From positions 23,559,891 to 23,623,890 of the forward strand of contig CM055868.1 in assembly GCA_029582165.1 (NCBI GenBank): a stretch of DNA of 64,000 nucleotides, written 5' to 3'. This DNA comes from Portulaca oleracea. Its lineage: Eukaryota; Streptophyta; Magnoliopsida; Caryophyllales; Portulacaceae. The notes under the pieces were generated by a model. That model was given only the letters and a program-made list of their open reading frames with translations, did no database searches and was not told the DNA's origin. This document shows positions 21,762 to 32,796 of the stretch, one piece after another. Numbering within the stretch: position 1 is the first letter of the stretch; each line of letters starts with the position of its first letter. A program made the position numbers and the translations under genes.

Positions 21762-22826
21762 TGATGTATATTTGCCTAGCTATATACATCAAGGTCTAGC
21801 TACAAGGACCTTAATCCAGTTTGAAGCTACAAATGTCGTCTTGGGTTTATCAAGGTAGAAGGCGTAAAGGACCTTGAAGGTACTCTAAGCTTAGTCCTCA
21901 CACTTCTAAGCTTATATGGAGTTACTCTCACATTTGAAGGACATCAATGAGCTTAAATCATTCTCAAGTCCTTATTGAAAAGTCATCTCTCACGGCAGCA
22001 AAAGACTCCATCAAGTACAGTTCGATATTTTGCTCTATAATTCTGGATCCATACGTTTATTGAGGAAATCATCAAAAGACAGATTGGAGCTCTTTCAATA
22101 AGCTTTCCAATGGTTTTTGAATCAATGAAAACGGACAAGTATTGAAGGAGTTATAGTAATTTCTTTCTAGAGTTGTATTTTAGAGTTTATGATGTCATAA
22201 ATAGGATATATGATGTAATAGTTGATTCTTGGTTTCTTGAACCCTAGGTACACGTCCAAGGGGTCCCTAAAGTAGTATAAGTAGACCCCCTAGGGTGCCA
22301 TTGTATTCATTCAATTCAAGTCATTCAATAAATCAAAAACAAACACAAGGTGTTGTTTTCTCTCTAGTTTTGTGCTAGAACTTTCGTTTCTCTTGAGGGA
22401 GAACGAGTATCCCCTTCTTCTATTCTAAGATTGGCTATCTTAGATGGTGATAGGAAGGAATTGAAGAGTCTTGGAGGTGGTGTGCCTATATCCTTCAAGA
22501 GAGCTTCAAATCGCCATTATCATTCAACCATTCAAACGACATTCATCAAGAATTCATCAAGAACTCATCAAGCATTCAATCATCTTCATTCGTTCTTCAA
22601 ACGTTCAAAGAGTGTCGTTCATCATCATTCATCAATCGTCATTCCATCGTTCATCAAACTTCCATTTGATCTTGGTCAACGAATTAATCCCTCTTTTCGT
22701 TTATCTTCATCCATTATCATTCATTTTTGGATCCTTGAGAACTTTGAGAAGTAAGATTCTTATCTTGGTTTTTAAAGATCCTTAAATCGTGTGTAATGTG
22801 ATCATCTTTGATCCCATTATGCATCA
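21762..22826 (+). mobile_element. Solo LTR of the B family (1065 bp)
   Basis: TGATGTATATTTGCC to CATTATGCATCA, flanked by a perfect CATGT target duplication (21757-21761 and 22827-22831). No internal sequence, primer site or polypurine tract is attached, so it is the product of LTR-LTR recombination. It is more diverged from both B LTRs than they are from each other, with small indels, so it is an older or different B copy. Confidence 0.93.
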
Positions 22827-23618
22827 CATGTTTGCTCATAAAGCAAGTTGGACATTGTCCGATTATTAACCACCATATTTAAACATCGTCGTAAATGGCT
22901 CTCAACATTTTTTTTTTTTTGGTGTTTTCATGTTATAAAAATCAATCTAATGACTAGAAAACAGCAATGGTCATTGTTAGTATGTATAAAACGTTCATCC
23001 GAAATATACATATTTTTTTTACCAATCGGAGGGAATTGCTAATAGAAAATTAGAGAGGGAGGGAAATTAAATTTGAATGAAAATTTTGAAATTATGAGAG
23101 GGAGTGTTTTTTTGGGTTAATCAGGTTCTTAATTGGGTTTTCTTCTAAATCGTTTTTATATGAAACCTACTCTCAAGTCTCAAGTGTCATCGTTCGACGT
23201 TCGCAATCCGTTTTGCCTAACCCTAGTTCCAATTCCAGATCGAGTGTCCTTCCCTTATTAGTCACCGACCACCGCAACGTCATCGTATCTCTGACCAGCT
23301 TGCGCCTACCACCGTGCTAGTTGAGATGCCATAACCTGCGCCAATGGGCTTTCGATCCATCAACTCCGATTCAAATTCAAATTGTATTGGTCAATTTTCG
23401 ATGAAGTTCGAGTATTTAGATATTTTGTGCGTTGTTTGTGTGATGTTAATCAATTCGAAAAAGTGGGTTTTTGATTGAAATGGTGCAAATTGAGGTGAAT
23501 TTGATGCATTTAATAAATTTCAGGGTAGGGTTTGATTGTGTCTGTGAGAATTTTGTTGTTTGTTGAACCATTGTAGCCTGGATACCTAATGAAATTTGGT
23601 TGATTGTGGATTTAACAG
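22827..23618. other. Non-coding stretch upstream of the Di19-like exon
   Basis: Unique-looking DNA with a poly-T run near 22907 and a more GC-balanced part (23180-23340) that resembles plant 5' UTR sequence. I see no convincing exon or known repeat. Confidence 0.4.
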
Positions 23619-23722
23619 ATGCTTATTTGGTTGATAGATGCCCTTTTTGTATAGACGAGTTCGATATCGTAGGGCTTTACATCCACATTGAGGAAGAGCA
23701 TCAAGTGGAATTGAAGCAAGGG
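23619..23722 (+). pseudogene. Orphan exon resembling the Di19 zinc-finger family
   Basis: This 104-bp segment has an AG acceptor (23617-23618) and a GT donor (23723-23724). After two phase bases it reads 34 open codons containing CPFCIDEFDIVGLYIHIEEEH, a CX2CX11HX4H zinc finger (Cys 7, Cys 10, His 22, His 27 of the segment), and ends in phase 0 after Gly. Wording and exon end match what I know of plant Di19 (drought-induced 19) proteins, whose first finger has this form and whose next exon starts with a second CPxC finger. No preceding or following Di19 exon is visible nearby, so this is a fragment, either captured by a transposon or a decayed gene. The family call is from memory of the family pattern, not from a search. 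Confidence 0.6.
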
Positions 23723-25965
23723 GTAATTCAATTTCATCCCTATACTCTTTAGCTTGAATTAGATTAGATTATATCTTCAATGGCTTGTTTTCTGGTAGTG
23801 GGTATTGTAGTTTAGCATATGTATATATACACTTTGGAAACCTTTTGAGTTTAGCAGTTGGGATGTATATGACATGTTTATTCTGATTCAATGCTGCTTG
23901 AATTTGGCTGTTTGTGGTAAGTTTAGTGGTTTCTTGCTATACTTGTGGACTTATCATTTGAAAGTCGCATTCTTCACCTATCGAATAGGTTAAAAAGTCT
24001 AAGTGCGGCTAATCTTTGTCAGAATGTCATGTTTTGGTCTTAGACTCTTAGTTTGTTCATTATGTACTTCTAGACTGTTATAAGGCACTACAAACAACTT
24101 TTATAGTCTTACACTTTCCACTGTAGGTGCTAGTTCATTATGTACTTCTACCCTCACTCAACCCTTCACAACAACAGTAGTGAGGGCGCGGATAACCCAA
24201 CACCAGCGGCGATGAAATTTGGAGTTGAATTGCGGATAACCAGGTATTTAGTGTTATGAGGAATATGTGATTTCATTGATATGTGATGTGTGAATTGAGC
24301 AATTGGCCATTTTCCAGTTGTCCTCTATTGTTACCATTATCATTTTTGCTGAGCAATTGTTCGTATCTCACTGTGTTCAATTGTATCTACTGCCATTTTT
24401 GCTAACTTTGTTCTCGTAAAGAATCTCAAAAATGTTCTCCATTGTTTCACTATAATGTCTTCCATCTCTGGCCATTTTTTTCAGAATAATCTGACTCTCA
24501 ATTAAGATCAATTTTAAGACTGCAAGACTTTCCAAACCTTGTCTCAGCCAACTGCTTTTACTGTTGGTGTTTCTATTGAGTTTCACTTGTGTGATTTTCA
24601 AACCATCATGTTTTCTTAAATGTGGATCTCTTTGGCTAAAACCCCAACCTAGCATATCAGTTATACTGTGACACTTCATAGTGTGCAGTTAAGATGTGAG
24701 CGACATATTTCAGTTGAAAAATTGGATATAACTTGTTGAGGATTTGGCTTTGTGTTTCACTTAAAGAGATATTGCATCAGGAATTATGATAATTTGTGTG
24801 ATTTCTTAATTTCGTATGATCCTAACCTATATAGATTCATGTTCAGGAAAACTCAGAAATCATAAGTGCTCACATCATTTCCCTATTCAATATAGTAATT
24901 GTAGGTGCCTCGCCAAAATCATAGGTGCAAAAGGTTTGGCTTAGAAAACTCAGAAATCATAGGTGCTAAGGAAAATATGATTTTAATATAATGCAAAATG
25001 ACCGTAAATATAGTACAATTACTCACTATGTATTATGTAGGTGCTTCCTCATTATAATATGTATCCATGACCATGAATTAACTACTAGGAATACCAAGAC
25101 CAAACGAAATGAAAAGAAGACCACTCAGTTCTGCTTAGCATAATTATTTCATTATTTAACTATCAAATTATCACCCATCTACAGTCTGATCGAACACAAA
25201 CTGCAGTTGCTCATGGCCAATTATATTATCTAGAATGATGAGGAAGCATGATTAGCTAATAATTACATGAGCCTAGTACCATTAGCTTGTCGCCTTGGCC
25301 AACTATGAGAAGAACCTAGCCCAATTATGTGTGACCCATTTTTTAATAAAGCCATGAACATTCTTCAACTTGTAGGTGTTTGATGGTTAGTGTTAACCAT
25401 TGTATAGCTTAGTTAATATAGGAGGTTTTGTTGAAATTTGTTCTATATTTTCTATATAGATCAATATTTTTAAACAACTCTTGGGATTCTTAACTAGAAC
25501 TCTTGTGATTTACTATTTGTATTTTACAATTTTTTGAATAATGCTAATGTTGTTATTTTTTCTATCATGTTCTCTTTTTTTCCAAGAAAATAATTTGCCA
25601 TCTTGCAGACCATGTAAAAATTGAAGTTAAGTTTGTGTTTAGAGATAGTTCAACTCGAGGAACACTTATTAGTTATTCGATTGTTAGTTGTTCGGATTTA
25701 TTTTATGAACTTTGCTTAGCTAATTGATTTTTGTGTTAAATATTAGTGTGAACTTTTTTTTAAAAAAAAAAAAACTATTCAGGTATATTGTGGAATATCT
25801 TTTGATACTCTATCTCTTTCTATATATATATGTATATATGTCATTTCTTCTTCTTTTTTTGTTATGAGACAATTATTATATTTCTTAGTTATATTATATA
25901 TGTTATATCAATTAATATCAATATTAATTATTGTAATTTATCGTACAATGTATGTTAATTGTAAG
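23723..25965. other. Non-coding region between the Di19-like exon and the CACTA subterminal repeats
   Basis: About 2.2 kb of AT-rich sequence with only short chance ORFs. The phrase AGGTGCTAGTTCATTATGTACTTCT recurs in part near 24055 and 24125. It may be the interior of the CACTA element that ends at 26493, but the left end of that element was not found. Confidence 0.4.
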
Positions 25966-26493
25966 GCTTGCCACAGATATTGTTATAGTATAAGGATTAC
26001 CTTACCACGAGACTCTTATGACTAGAAGCAAACTTGTCATGGATGTTGGTTTCTTTAAAAGGTTCATTGCCACGGAAGTGTTTGTGGCTAGACGTGTAAT
26101 TGCCTCAGGCCTCAACATGTCCCAAAAAGTTATTGCCACGGGAATTTATGTGGCAAGAAAAGTGATTGCCACGAACCATCATGTGGCGAGAAAAGTGATT
26201 GCCACGGGACTTCACGTGGCAAGAAAAATGATTGCCACGAGACTACACGTGGCAAGAAAAGTGATTGCCACGGGTCTTCCCGTGGCAAAAGAAAGTGCTT
26301 TCCATGGGAGCTCCCGTGGCTACGATTTTTCATTTAGCCACGGTAGTAAATTTCCCGTGGCTACATCCTTGCCACGGCCACTTGTGCCACGGTGCTAATT
26401 TGAAGAAAACCCGTGGCAAGAGGGTTTTACCACGGGAATTTCGAACTTGTGCCACGAGTTTTACCGTGGCACAAGTGATGCTTTTTTGTAGTG
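25966..26493 (-). mobile_element. CACTA-type DNA transposon, right terminal region
   Basis: Read from the right, the end is CACTACAAAAAAGCATCAC (26493 inward), the standard start of plant CACTA elements. It is followed by dense GCCACGG/CCGTGGC subterminal motifs, the expected transposase-binding repeats. The three bases after the end are TAG, a possible 3-bp target duplication. The left terminus is not identified, and no transposase ORF is seen in the window. Confidence 0.7.
26050..26300 (+). repeat. 33-bp subterminal tandem repeat of the CACTA element
   Basis: About seven units of roughly 33 bp, each with ATTGCCACG and CGTGGCAAGAAAAGTG. Because the unit length is a multiple of three, one frame (from 26018) stays open as repeats of VIATGLHVARK. 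I read this as a by-product of the repeat, not a gene. Confidence 0.75.
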
Positions 26494-27380
26494 TAGTTTG
26501 ACTTCACACTCCACCGTCCATGCATGCATGGACGAAGCTGATCCCTCCCCCCGAAATAGTGGCCGACCAACCTACACACCGACCACACGTGGTTAATTGA
26601 CCACGTGTTGCCGTCCACCTCCATACACTCCCCCTTTCTGCCTTGGTATTGTGCATTCATCCGGAGACTACGAGGTAGTGTATGTATCTTCATGCATGCC
26701 TACTACCTCCTTCTACTATAAATACCACTCCTCTCCAAGTCATTTTCACTCATCAAATCATCCTTTCTCACTCACTCATTCACTCAATCCTCACTTCCTC
26801 TCATACCCATTCTCTTACTCTCTTACTCATTCTCTCTAATCTCTCCTACAATCCTTATCTCCATTACATTCTTCATCACCATCTTCTATCCTATCCATCT
26901 TCTATTCTACTTTACCACCATAATCTTCATTCTTCTTCCATCACAAAAAGCCTAAATACATATTCTACCTCATCCATCCTAAACTCAACAAAAAACCCTA
27001 GCCTAAACACATTCATAACAACAAAAAGAGCCTTCTCACTACTCTCTTTCCACCCTCTTTCTTATCATCTTTAATCATCTTTTCTATCATCATTTTGGTA
27101 CTTTGAGAGGAGGTTTTCTAAGGCATCAAAGAGGATTCTTCAAGCACCAAGAGTCTAAGCAAGGCTTTCCCCCAACAAAGTAGCAATGTAAGCTTCGAAG
27201 TGTTCTTCTTTACTTGTACATAATTATGTATTTTGTATCTTTCTTTTATCTTGTATATTTCATTCTCGTTGCATGATTCAATGAAATAATTCTATAAAGT
27301 TCTTATCCATCTCCCTTCCAAACTTTATCAAAAGCACATTTTGAATTTTAGTAGAGTCTTTCCTTCTGTGAGAGGCGAAC
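26494..27380 (+). repeat. Probable 5' LTR of Tat/Ogre-type element D, left part
   Basis: Promoter-like DNA leading into element C. It has a 20-bp perfect palindrome (26517-26536), a pair of CACGTG G-boxes in an inverted repeat (26585-26608), and a TATA box at 26717-26724. A pyrimidine-rich transcript-leader-like stretch and ATTCAATGAAATAA near 27280 follow. The rest of the LTR would resume after C and end at about 32775, just before a primer site. The left boundary is uncertain and is taken from the CACTA end. Confidence 0.5.
26717..26724 (+). promoter_or_regulatory. TATA box of the probable D LTR
   Basis: TATAAATA is followed about 30 bp later by a pyrimidine-rich start region. The paired G-boxes lie about 110 bp upstream. 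It is assigned to D by position only. Confidence 0.55.
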
Positions 27381-28596
27381 TGATCCGTGAAACCCGGGGG
27401 TCCTTTGAATGGATAAAATATGGGAGGCCAAGGATCCACTAACTACTTGGGATTTGAGAAAACCCCTATTTAGAACTCATTAAAACTACCACTGTTTTTT
27501 AGGGTTTTGGGGTTTTGGAGATGAACAACAAACACAACAAGAATTAAAAGGGATATGGACAATTATAAAGAGTAATCACTCACCCAATTGAACTAAGATG
27601 TTCAATCACTTGCACGAGGACCTTCCACAAGCAAGAGTCTTGAAACACCCAAGAAATATCACAAAGAGTAGAGGAAGAATACCCACTCACCAAGAAGAGA
27701 AATCACTAAGCCATTTCCACCAAAAGGATTAGCTTTCATTGATTAGGGTTTGAAAACCCACAATTACAAACTCTCCAAGTGAGAGGAATTTTTTTGTTTA
27801 TAATTCCTATACATTCATCAACATAATCTATCTCTAATGGAGGGGAATTGGGAAAAAAGTATATATAAGGGAAGGGAAAACAAAATAAAAAGGATTAAAA
27901 TGGGACAAAAATGTCGCAGCAGTGGAACGACACGATCGTGCCATATGGGGGCACGATCGTGCCACTCAAACTGCCCCAAAAATTATCGAAGCTCGAAAAT
28001 GGCACGATCATGCTGTCATCCGTCACGATCGTGCGGTACCTTCTGCAAGAATGGCACGATCGTGCTGTTGGCAGTTTTTTCCTCCTGACTTCAAACGTGC
28101 ATAACTTCTTCATCCAGACTCCGTTTTAGGCCCATAAGATATCGATGGAAAGCTCTCGGTGTGTTTTTTAAGCTCCCAAAATGTCAAGTCCATCAGAGTT
28201 ATATTGAAGGTTTTATGATCAAAAGTGCGAAGACATGTATTTTTCTCATACATAATTTTGCCCAATTTCTTCCGCTTTCCTTTTTTTTCTCTTCTCCGAT
28301 TTTTCTTAGTTTCGTTTGAACCCCTTCGGTCCCAATTTCTCCCATGCTCCTTCTTGATAGTTCATAAGTCCGAGTTCGAATCTTGTGAAATTACCAAAAT
28401 GCCCCTTGGTTAGAACTCGACCCTCTTGACTTCTTATTCCTCCGTGTGGGGACTTTCCAGGCTTGTGAGATTGAAATTTAGCCGAATCCACCTCCTTTCT
28501 TCTTAACCTCCGGGACCAACAAAATTGAGGCTATGTAAATTCCCGGGTTAAACCATAGTAGAAAAGGTCTGATATCAGCGCGATCCTCCCGGATCA
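27381..28596 (-). repeat. Element C 3' LTR
   Basis: TGATCCGTGAAACCCGG to CCCGGATCA. On the minus strand a TATA box (27860-27867) is preceded upstream by five copies of GCACGATCGTGC-type palindromes (27930-28066). It is similar to 31032-32260 over its full length. Confidence 0.88.
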
Positions 28597-28734
28597 TACA
28601 CCCCGGGTTGGAGAGGATTGGCCCTCAAATCCTGGGGTTTCGATGCACCAATAGCAAGAATCAGCCTTCCACAATGAATCTCATCGACGATCCATATCAA
28701 GAGCTTACTCACCACTCCGTTGCGCTTAGTATAA
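28597..28734 (-). other. Element C region between ORF end and 3' LTR
   Basis: About 140 bp after the last stop. AACCCGGGGTG next to the LTR is the only candidate for a polypurine tract and is weak. Confidence 0.4.
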
Positions 28735-30126
28735 TTATTTTTGATGGAGCAAAGGCGGAGATTCCCGATTTGGCTCTCCTGGTTGGCTCTCTCGCACATG
28801 ATTTTGGTTGGATTCTACTATGTAATTAACACAAGAGAGATCAAGGTCAAGGACGGTAGAAGCGACCTTTTCCTTTGTAAATTTCAGTGTGGGAGGAAGC
28901 AAGCTACGACATGGGGTTATGGACTTGCCAACATGAAATTCATCTCCAAGTCGTGGTTCGGGCAAGGTCGGATAAAGCTCAACGATTGCAATCATGGTGT
29001 GGAGCTTGGAGGGAGGTATCTTGGGTGAAGGTGAGGGACAAGGGAGGGAGATAGGAAAATTTTGAGGAGCTATGGATTTCTCAACCTCACTAAGATTGCC
29101 TTTTCGCAAAAGTAAAGCCAAATGCAGCTTCATTTCGCTCAAAGCACTCTCATCCCAAGTTTCACTCATGTGGAGGAGATCTTTCTTTTCACTTCCCATC
29201 CCGATTTGGTGTGTGAGGAGTTGGGTAGGTGAGAGGGGGCTAAGCGTGATCCTTTTTTCTCCCATCAAGATTGAGTAAGTGTTCTTAAAGCTATCATCGA
29301 TGGCACGCTTATCATGTTGCCACGGCCTACCAAAGAGCAAATGACAAACATCCATAGGAACAACATCGCACAATACACTATCCTTGTGAGGACCAATGGA
29401 GAAAAATACAACGGTTTGTTGAGATACCTGAAGATCGCCACCATCTTTAAGCCCTTGCAAGCTATACGGTTGAGGATGAGCCACAACCGGTAATTGGAGC
29501 TTTTCAACCATGTATGTAGAGGCCAAGTTGGAGCAGCTCCCATCATCGATGATAACCTTGCATAACCCTCCGCTGACGGTGGACCTAGTTTGGAAGATTG
29601 ACTCCTGTTGAGAGTCATCCCGGGAATCCTTAGTCATGATAAAGGATCTCCTAGGAGTGGAGCTCTCCTCTTTTCGCATGCGAACCTCAACATTATCCCT
29701 TGGAGTTTCCTGTGTATCTACCCCATTGGTTTTGGGACATTCAACCATCTTCAAAGGGCATTGAGTTTGGTAATGACCATACTCTCTACATTTGAAGCAC
29801 TTTATACCCTTGAGCTTCCTAAGATATTTTGCATCCTTCGGTTGAGCTCCAAAAGATGGCTTGGATCGACTTCCCTTGGAGGAAGGGCTAACCTGAGACC
29901 GAGTGTCCTCCTTGCTTGAAGACCATGAGTAAGCCTTCTCTTTTCTCCAATCATGTAGATCAAGAACTCTAGGCCCATGAGTAAAAATACCACGACATGG
30001 TTCAACATAGGACCTTCGATATTCGCCATAAGATCTGCGATAGTCACCATGTCGAGCTCTAGAAGTCCGAAAGGAATCACCATGAACCTTTCTTGGGGAA
30101 CTTGTTTTGCAATTTTTCCACGGCAT
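28735..30126 (-). pseudogene. gag-pro: Element C Gag C-terminus and aspartic protease (463 codons)
   Basis: Arg/Tyr/Gly-rich linker (about 20-50), zinc knuckle CFKCREYGHYQTQC (about residues 109-122), then a retropepsin-like domain from about 168. It has the motif VIIDDGSCSNLAS, where the catalytic Asp is kept and the next Gly is Asp, and the flap/end motif CHLLFGRPWQHD. It continues as a low-complexity tail and stops before any RT motif. The frame is continuous from the ATG at 30126, but the true start lies in another frame (30268); the two join by a single frameshift near 30080. The Gag core seen in A elements is absent between coiled coil and linker, so the parent already carried an internal deletion. 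Confidence 0.8.
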
Positions 30127-30268
30127 AGCTCAAATCGCTCACTTGACGTTGTATCACTTCCTGGCTATCTATGATATGTTGAAGAGCCATATCGAGAGTG
30201 GCTTTGGAATGGGAATTGGGTCGAGGAGGTAATTTTCGATCGCCCATTTGATAAGACAACGAGGCCAT
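30077..30268 (-). pseudogene. gag: Element C Gag N-terminal fragment
   Basis: On the minus strand the ATG at 30268 opens MASLSYQMGDRKLPPRP and continues through a predicted coiled coil (IIDSQEVIQRQVSDLSYAVEKL) to a stop at 30077. It belongs upstream of the 28735-30126 frame and is separated from it by a frameshift. Confidence 0.65.
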
Positions 30269-31016
30269 TTGAGGGGTTAAGGGGATTGATGGGCTAAGGA
30301 AAATATATTCGGGTGAGACTTTGGGGTTCTTTATGGCTAAGGAAATTTTGTGAAGTTTCGCGAGGCTATTTTTTTTGTGGGGGAAGATGGGATAAATCCG
30401 GCAAGGGGGAAAGACGAACGAGCAACAATGGAAGATAATTAATAAGGCAATATTATACACCAAGTGACCACCTCCCACAATTAGGACAATAGCCAACACA
30501 AGGTTATCCAACAAAATCAACCAAGTCAACAATTAACACCCAATTCAACAATTGACATCCATAGAGGAAGCCTGAACCACCATACCCCAAAATACTCAAT
30601 CACCAACTCACTTCTAGAACTCTTCCCAAATGCAACCCAAATCGATCTCCAAACAATGAAATTCTCAACAAATTACTTCCAAAAACAAGAGGATATGTAT
30701 ATAATCCACTCAAGCACCGAAGTTCACAACAAAATCAACCCAAACATGGCAACATCCTCCAAAAATCCAAAACAGAGAAATCATATTCTGGGCAACTTCA
30801 ACTCAAAAAAAATAAACCCAATAATCAATGAATACTTTGACCCAAATGTTAAAATTCAAATTTCTACACTCCTAACACATCAAGGAACCAATATCATCCA
30901 TCAAGCATCAATTTTGCATCCAAAATCAACAAGAACAAACCCAAAACTTCATGAACATAAACCCAAAAAAATCTGGAATTATTTTTTTTCATCACTTGAG
31001 CTTGAGTTCTAATCCT
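30269..31016 (-). other. Element C leader
   Basis: About 750 bp between primer site and gag start. A-rich and non-coding; no recognised feature. Confidence 0.6.
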
Positions 31017-31029
31017 TGCTCTAATACCA
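31017..31029 (-). other. Element C primer-binding site
   Basis: The minus strand reads TGGTATTAGAGCA, one internal mismatch from the Met-tRNA site used by A and B, 2 bp from the LTR. Confidence 0.8.
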
Positions 31030-31031
31030 AA

Positions 31032-32260
31032 TGATCCGTTAAACCCGGGGGTCCTTTGAATGGATAAATATAGGAGGCCGATGATCCACTAACTACTTAG
31101 GATTTGAGAAAACCCCAATTTAGAACTCATTAAAACTACCACTAATTTTTAGGGTTTTGGGGTTTTGGAGATGAACAACAAACACAACAAGAATCAAAAG
31201 GGATATGGACAATTGTAAAGAGTAATCACTCAACCAATTGATCTAAGATGTTCAATCACTTGCACAAGGACCTTCCACAATCTAGAGTCTTGAAACACCC
31301 AAGAAATCTCACAAAGAGTGGAGGAAGAACACCCACTCACCAAGAAGAGAAATCACCAAGCCATTTCCACGTAAAGGATTAGCATTCATTGATTAGGGTT
31401 TGGAAACCCACAATTACAAACTCTCCAAGTGAGTGGAATTTTTTTGAGTATAATTCCTAAACATTCATCAACATAATCTATCTCTAATGGAGGGGAAACA
31501 AGTATATATAAGGGAAGGGGAAAACAAAACAAAAGGGATGAAAATGGGACAAAAATGCCGCAGCAATGGAACGCACGATCGTGCCATATGGGGCACGATC
31601 GTGCCACTCAAACAGCCCCAAAAAATTTCGAAGCTCGAAAATGGCATGATCGTGCTGTCATTCGACAGGATCGTGCGGTGCCTTCTGGAAGAATGGCACG
31701 ATCGTGCAGTCTGACGGCACACAATCGTGCTGTTGGGAGTTTTTCTCTACTGACTTCAAACGTGCATATCTTCTTCATCCGAACTTCATTTTGGGCCCAT
31801 AAGATATCGATAGAAAGCACTCGGTGTGTTCTTTAAACTTCCAAAATTTCAAGTCCATCGTAGTTATATTGAAGGAGTTATGATCAAAAGTCTGAAGACA
31901 TGTATTTTTCTCATACATAAGTTTGCCCAATTTCTTCCGCTTTCCTTTTTTTTTCTCTTCTCCGATTTTTCTTAGTTCCGTTTGAACCCCGTCGGTCCCG
32001 ATTTCTCCCGTGCTCCTTGATAGTCCATAAGTTCGACTTCGACCCTTGTGAAATTACCAAAATGCCCCTTGGCTAGAAGTCGACCCTCTTGACTTCTTAT
32101 TCCTCCGTGTTGGGACTTTTCGGGCTTGTGAGATCGAAAATTAGCCGGATCCACCTCTTTTCGTCTTAATGTCCGGGACCAACAAAATTGAGGCCTTGTA
32201 AATTCCTGGTTGAACCATAGTAGAAAAAGGGTATGATAGTAGCGCGATCCTCCTGGATTC
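31032..32260 (-). repeat. Element C 5' LTR
   Basis: TGATCCGTTAAACCCGG to CCTGGATTC; the last bases differ from the expected GGATCA. A TATA box on the minus strand (31503-31510) has about six GCACGATCGTGC-like palindromes upstream (31572-31731). Confidence 0.85.
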
Positions 32261-32775
32261 TCTTAAAGTTTACTTTTCGAGTTCATAGCCTTACCCCCGA
32301 ATCCATTCTTGGGTTTCGCAGGTGGAGTCTTTCTTTCTTTTCTTTTGGTTTTGTCTTGGCTTTTCCCTTAAAAAGTCGGGTGGCGACTCCCATTTCAAAC
32401 TAAAATACATCACGGATTGCATAAGCTATGGTTTTACAATGTATTGATGCAACTTTAGGGTTTTTCATTCTTATATTTCAAATAATATTTGCATATATTG
32501 CTTTCTTTCGAGCCTAACATTCAAATTAGCAACTTGGGTTAAATTTAGAAGAGTTTAGAACAAGTGGATGTTCACTCTTAAATGTTTAATCCAAGGACTC
32601 ACAAAATGCCCAAGTAAAGGGAAAGTGATTTTACAAAATATTATTCATGAAATGTGAGTTTGATTTCCTTAAAGAGTTTTTCAAAGGTTAAACCCCATCA
32701 CAAATCACCGAATCACACCCCAATCCAAACGTGGGCGTTCGGAGGCCCGAACGATGAGGAAAAATGTCCACAGGA
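32261..32775 (+). repeat. Probable right part of the element D 5' LTR
   Basis: Non-coding DNA ending at GTCCACA just before a primer site. It contains GTCGGGTGGCGACTCCC (about 32378-32394), a phrase resembling the primer-site region. Its assignment to D rests on position. Confidence 0.5.
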
Positions 32776-32779
32776 TTTT

Positions 32780-32796
32780 TGGCGACTCCACTGGGA
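32780..32796 (+). other. Element D primer-binding site
   Basis: TGGCGACTCCACTGGGA follows the LTR end. Sites of this form are typical of Tat/Ogre-lineage elements, which agrees with the D gag-protease further right. The exact primer tRNA is not assigned here. Confidence 0.65.

Larger units (their letters stand above)
27381..32260 (-). mobile_element. Element C, gag-protease-only gypsy LTR retrotransposon
   Basis: Two similar LTRs (27381-28596 and 31032-32260) in minus orientation, starting TGATCC and ending GGATCA in the 3' copy. A primer site TGGTATTAGAGCA reads on the minus strand at 31017-31029. The 2.4-kb interior codes only for a broken Gag-protease protein; no RT, RNase H or integrase is present, so C is non-autonomous. 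The right edge is damaged: the 5' LTR ends GGATTC, and no target duplication matches CGAAC on the left. It appears inserted in the LTR of D. Confidence 0.85.

Noticed and set aside
24086..24098. CACTACAAACAA as the left end of the CACTA element
   Set aside because: Only the first nine bases match the right end, no GCCACGG subterminal motifs follow, and the preceding AGG does not match TAG.
26018..26398. A 126-aa repetitive protein gene
   Set aside because: The frame follows a 33-bp DNA repeat in a CACTA end; no other gene signal is present.
27900..28070. CRISPR-like array of palindromic repeats
   Set aside because: Repeats are 12-14 bp, irregularly spaced, in a eukaryotic LTR upstream of a TATA box, with no cas genes.
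27837..28129. Overlapping ORFs of 60-83 codons across the C LTR palindromes
   Set aside because: All frames and both strands are open there because the palindromes contain no stop codons; no coding evidence.
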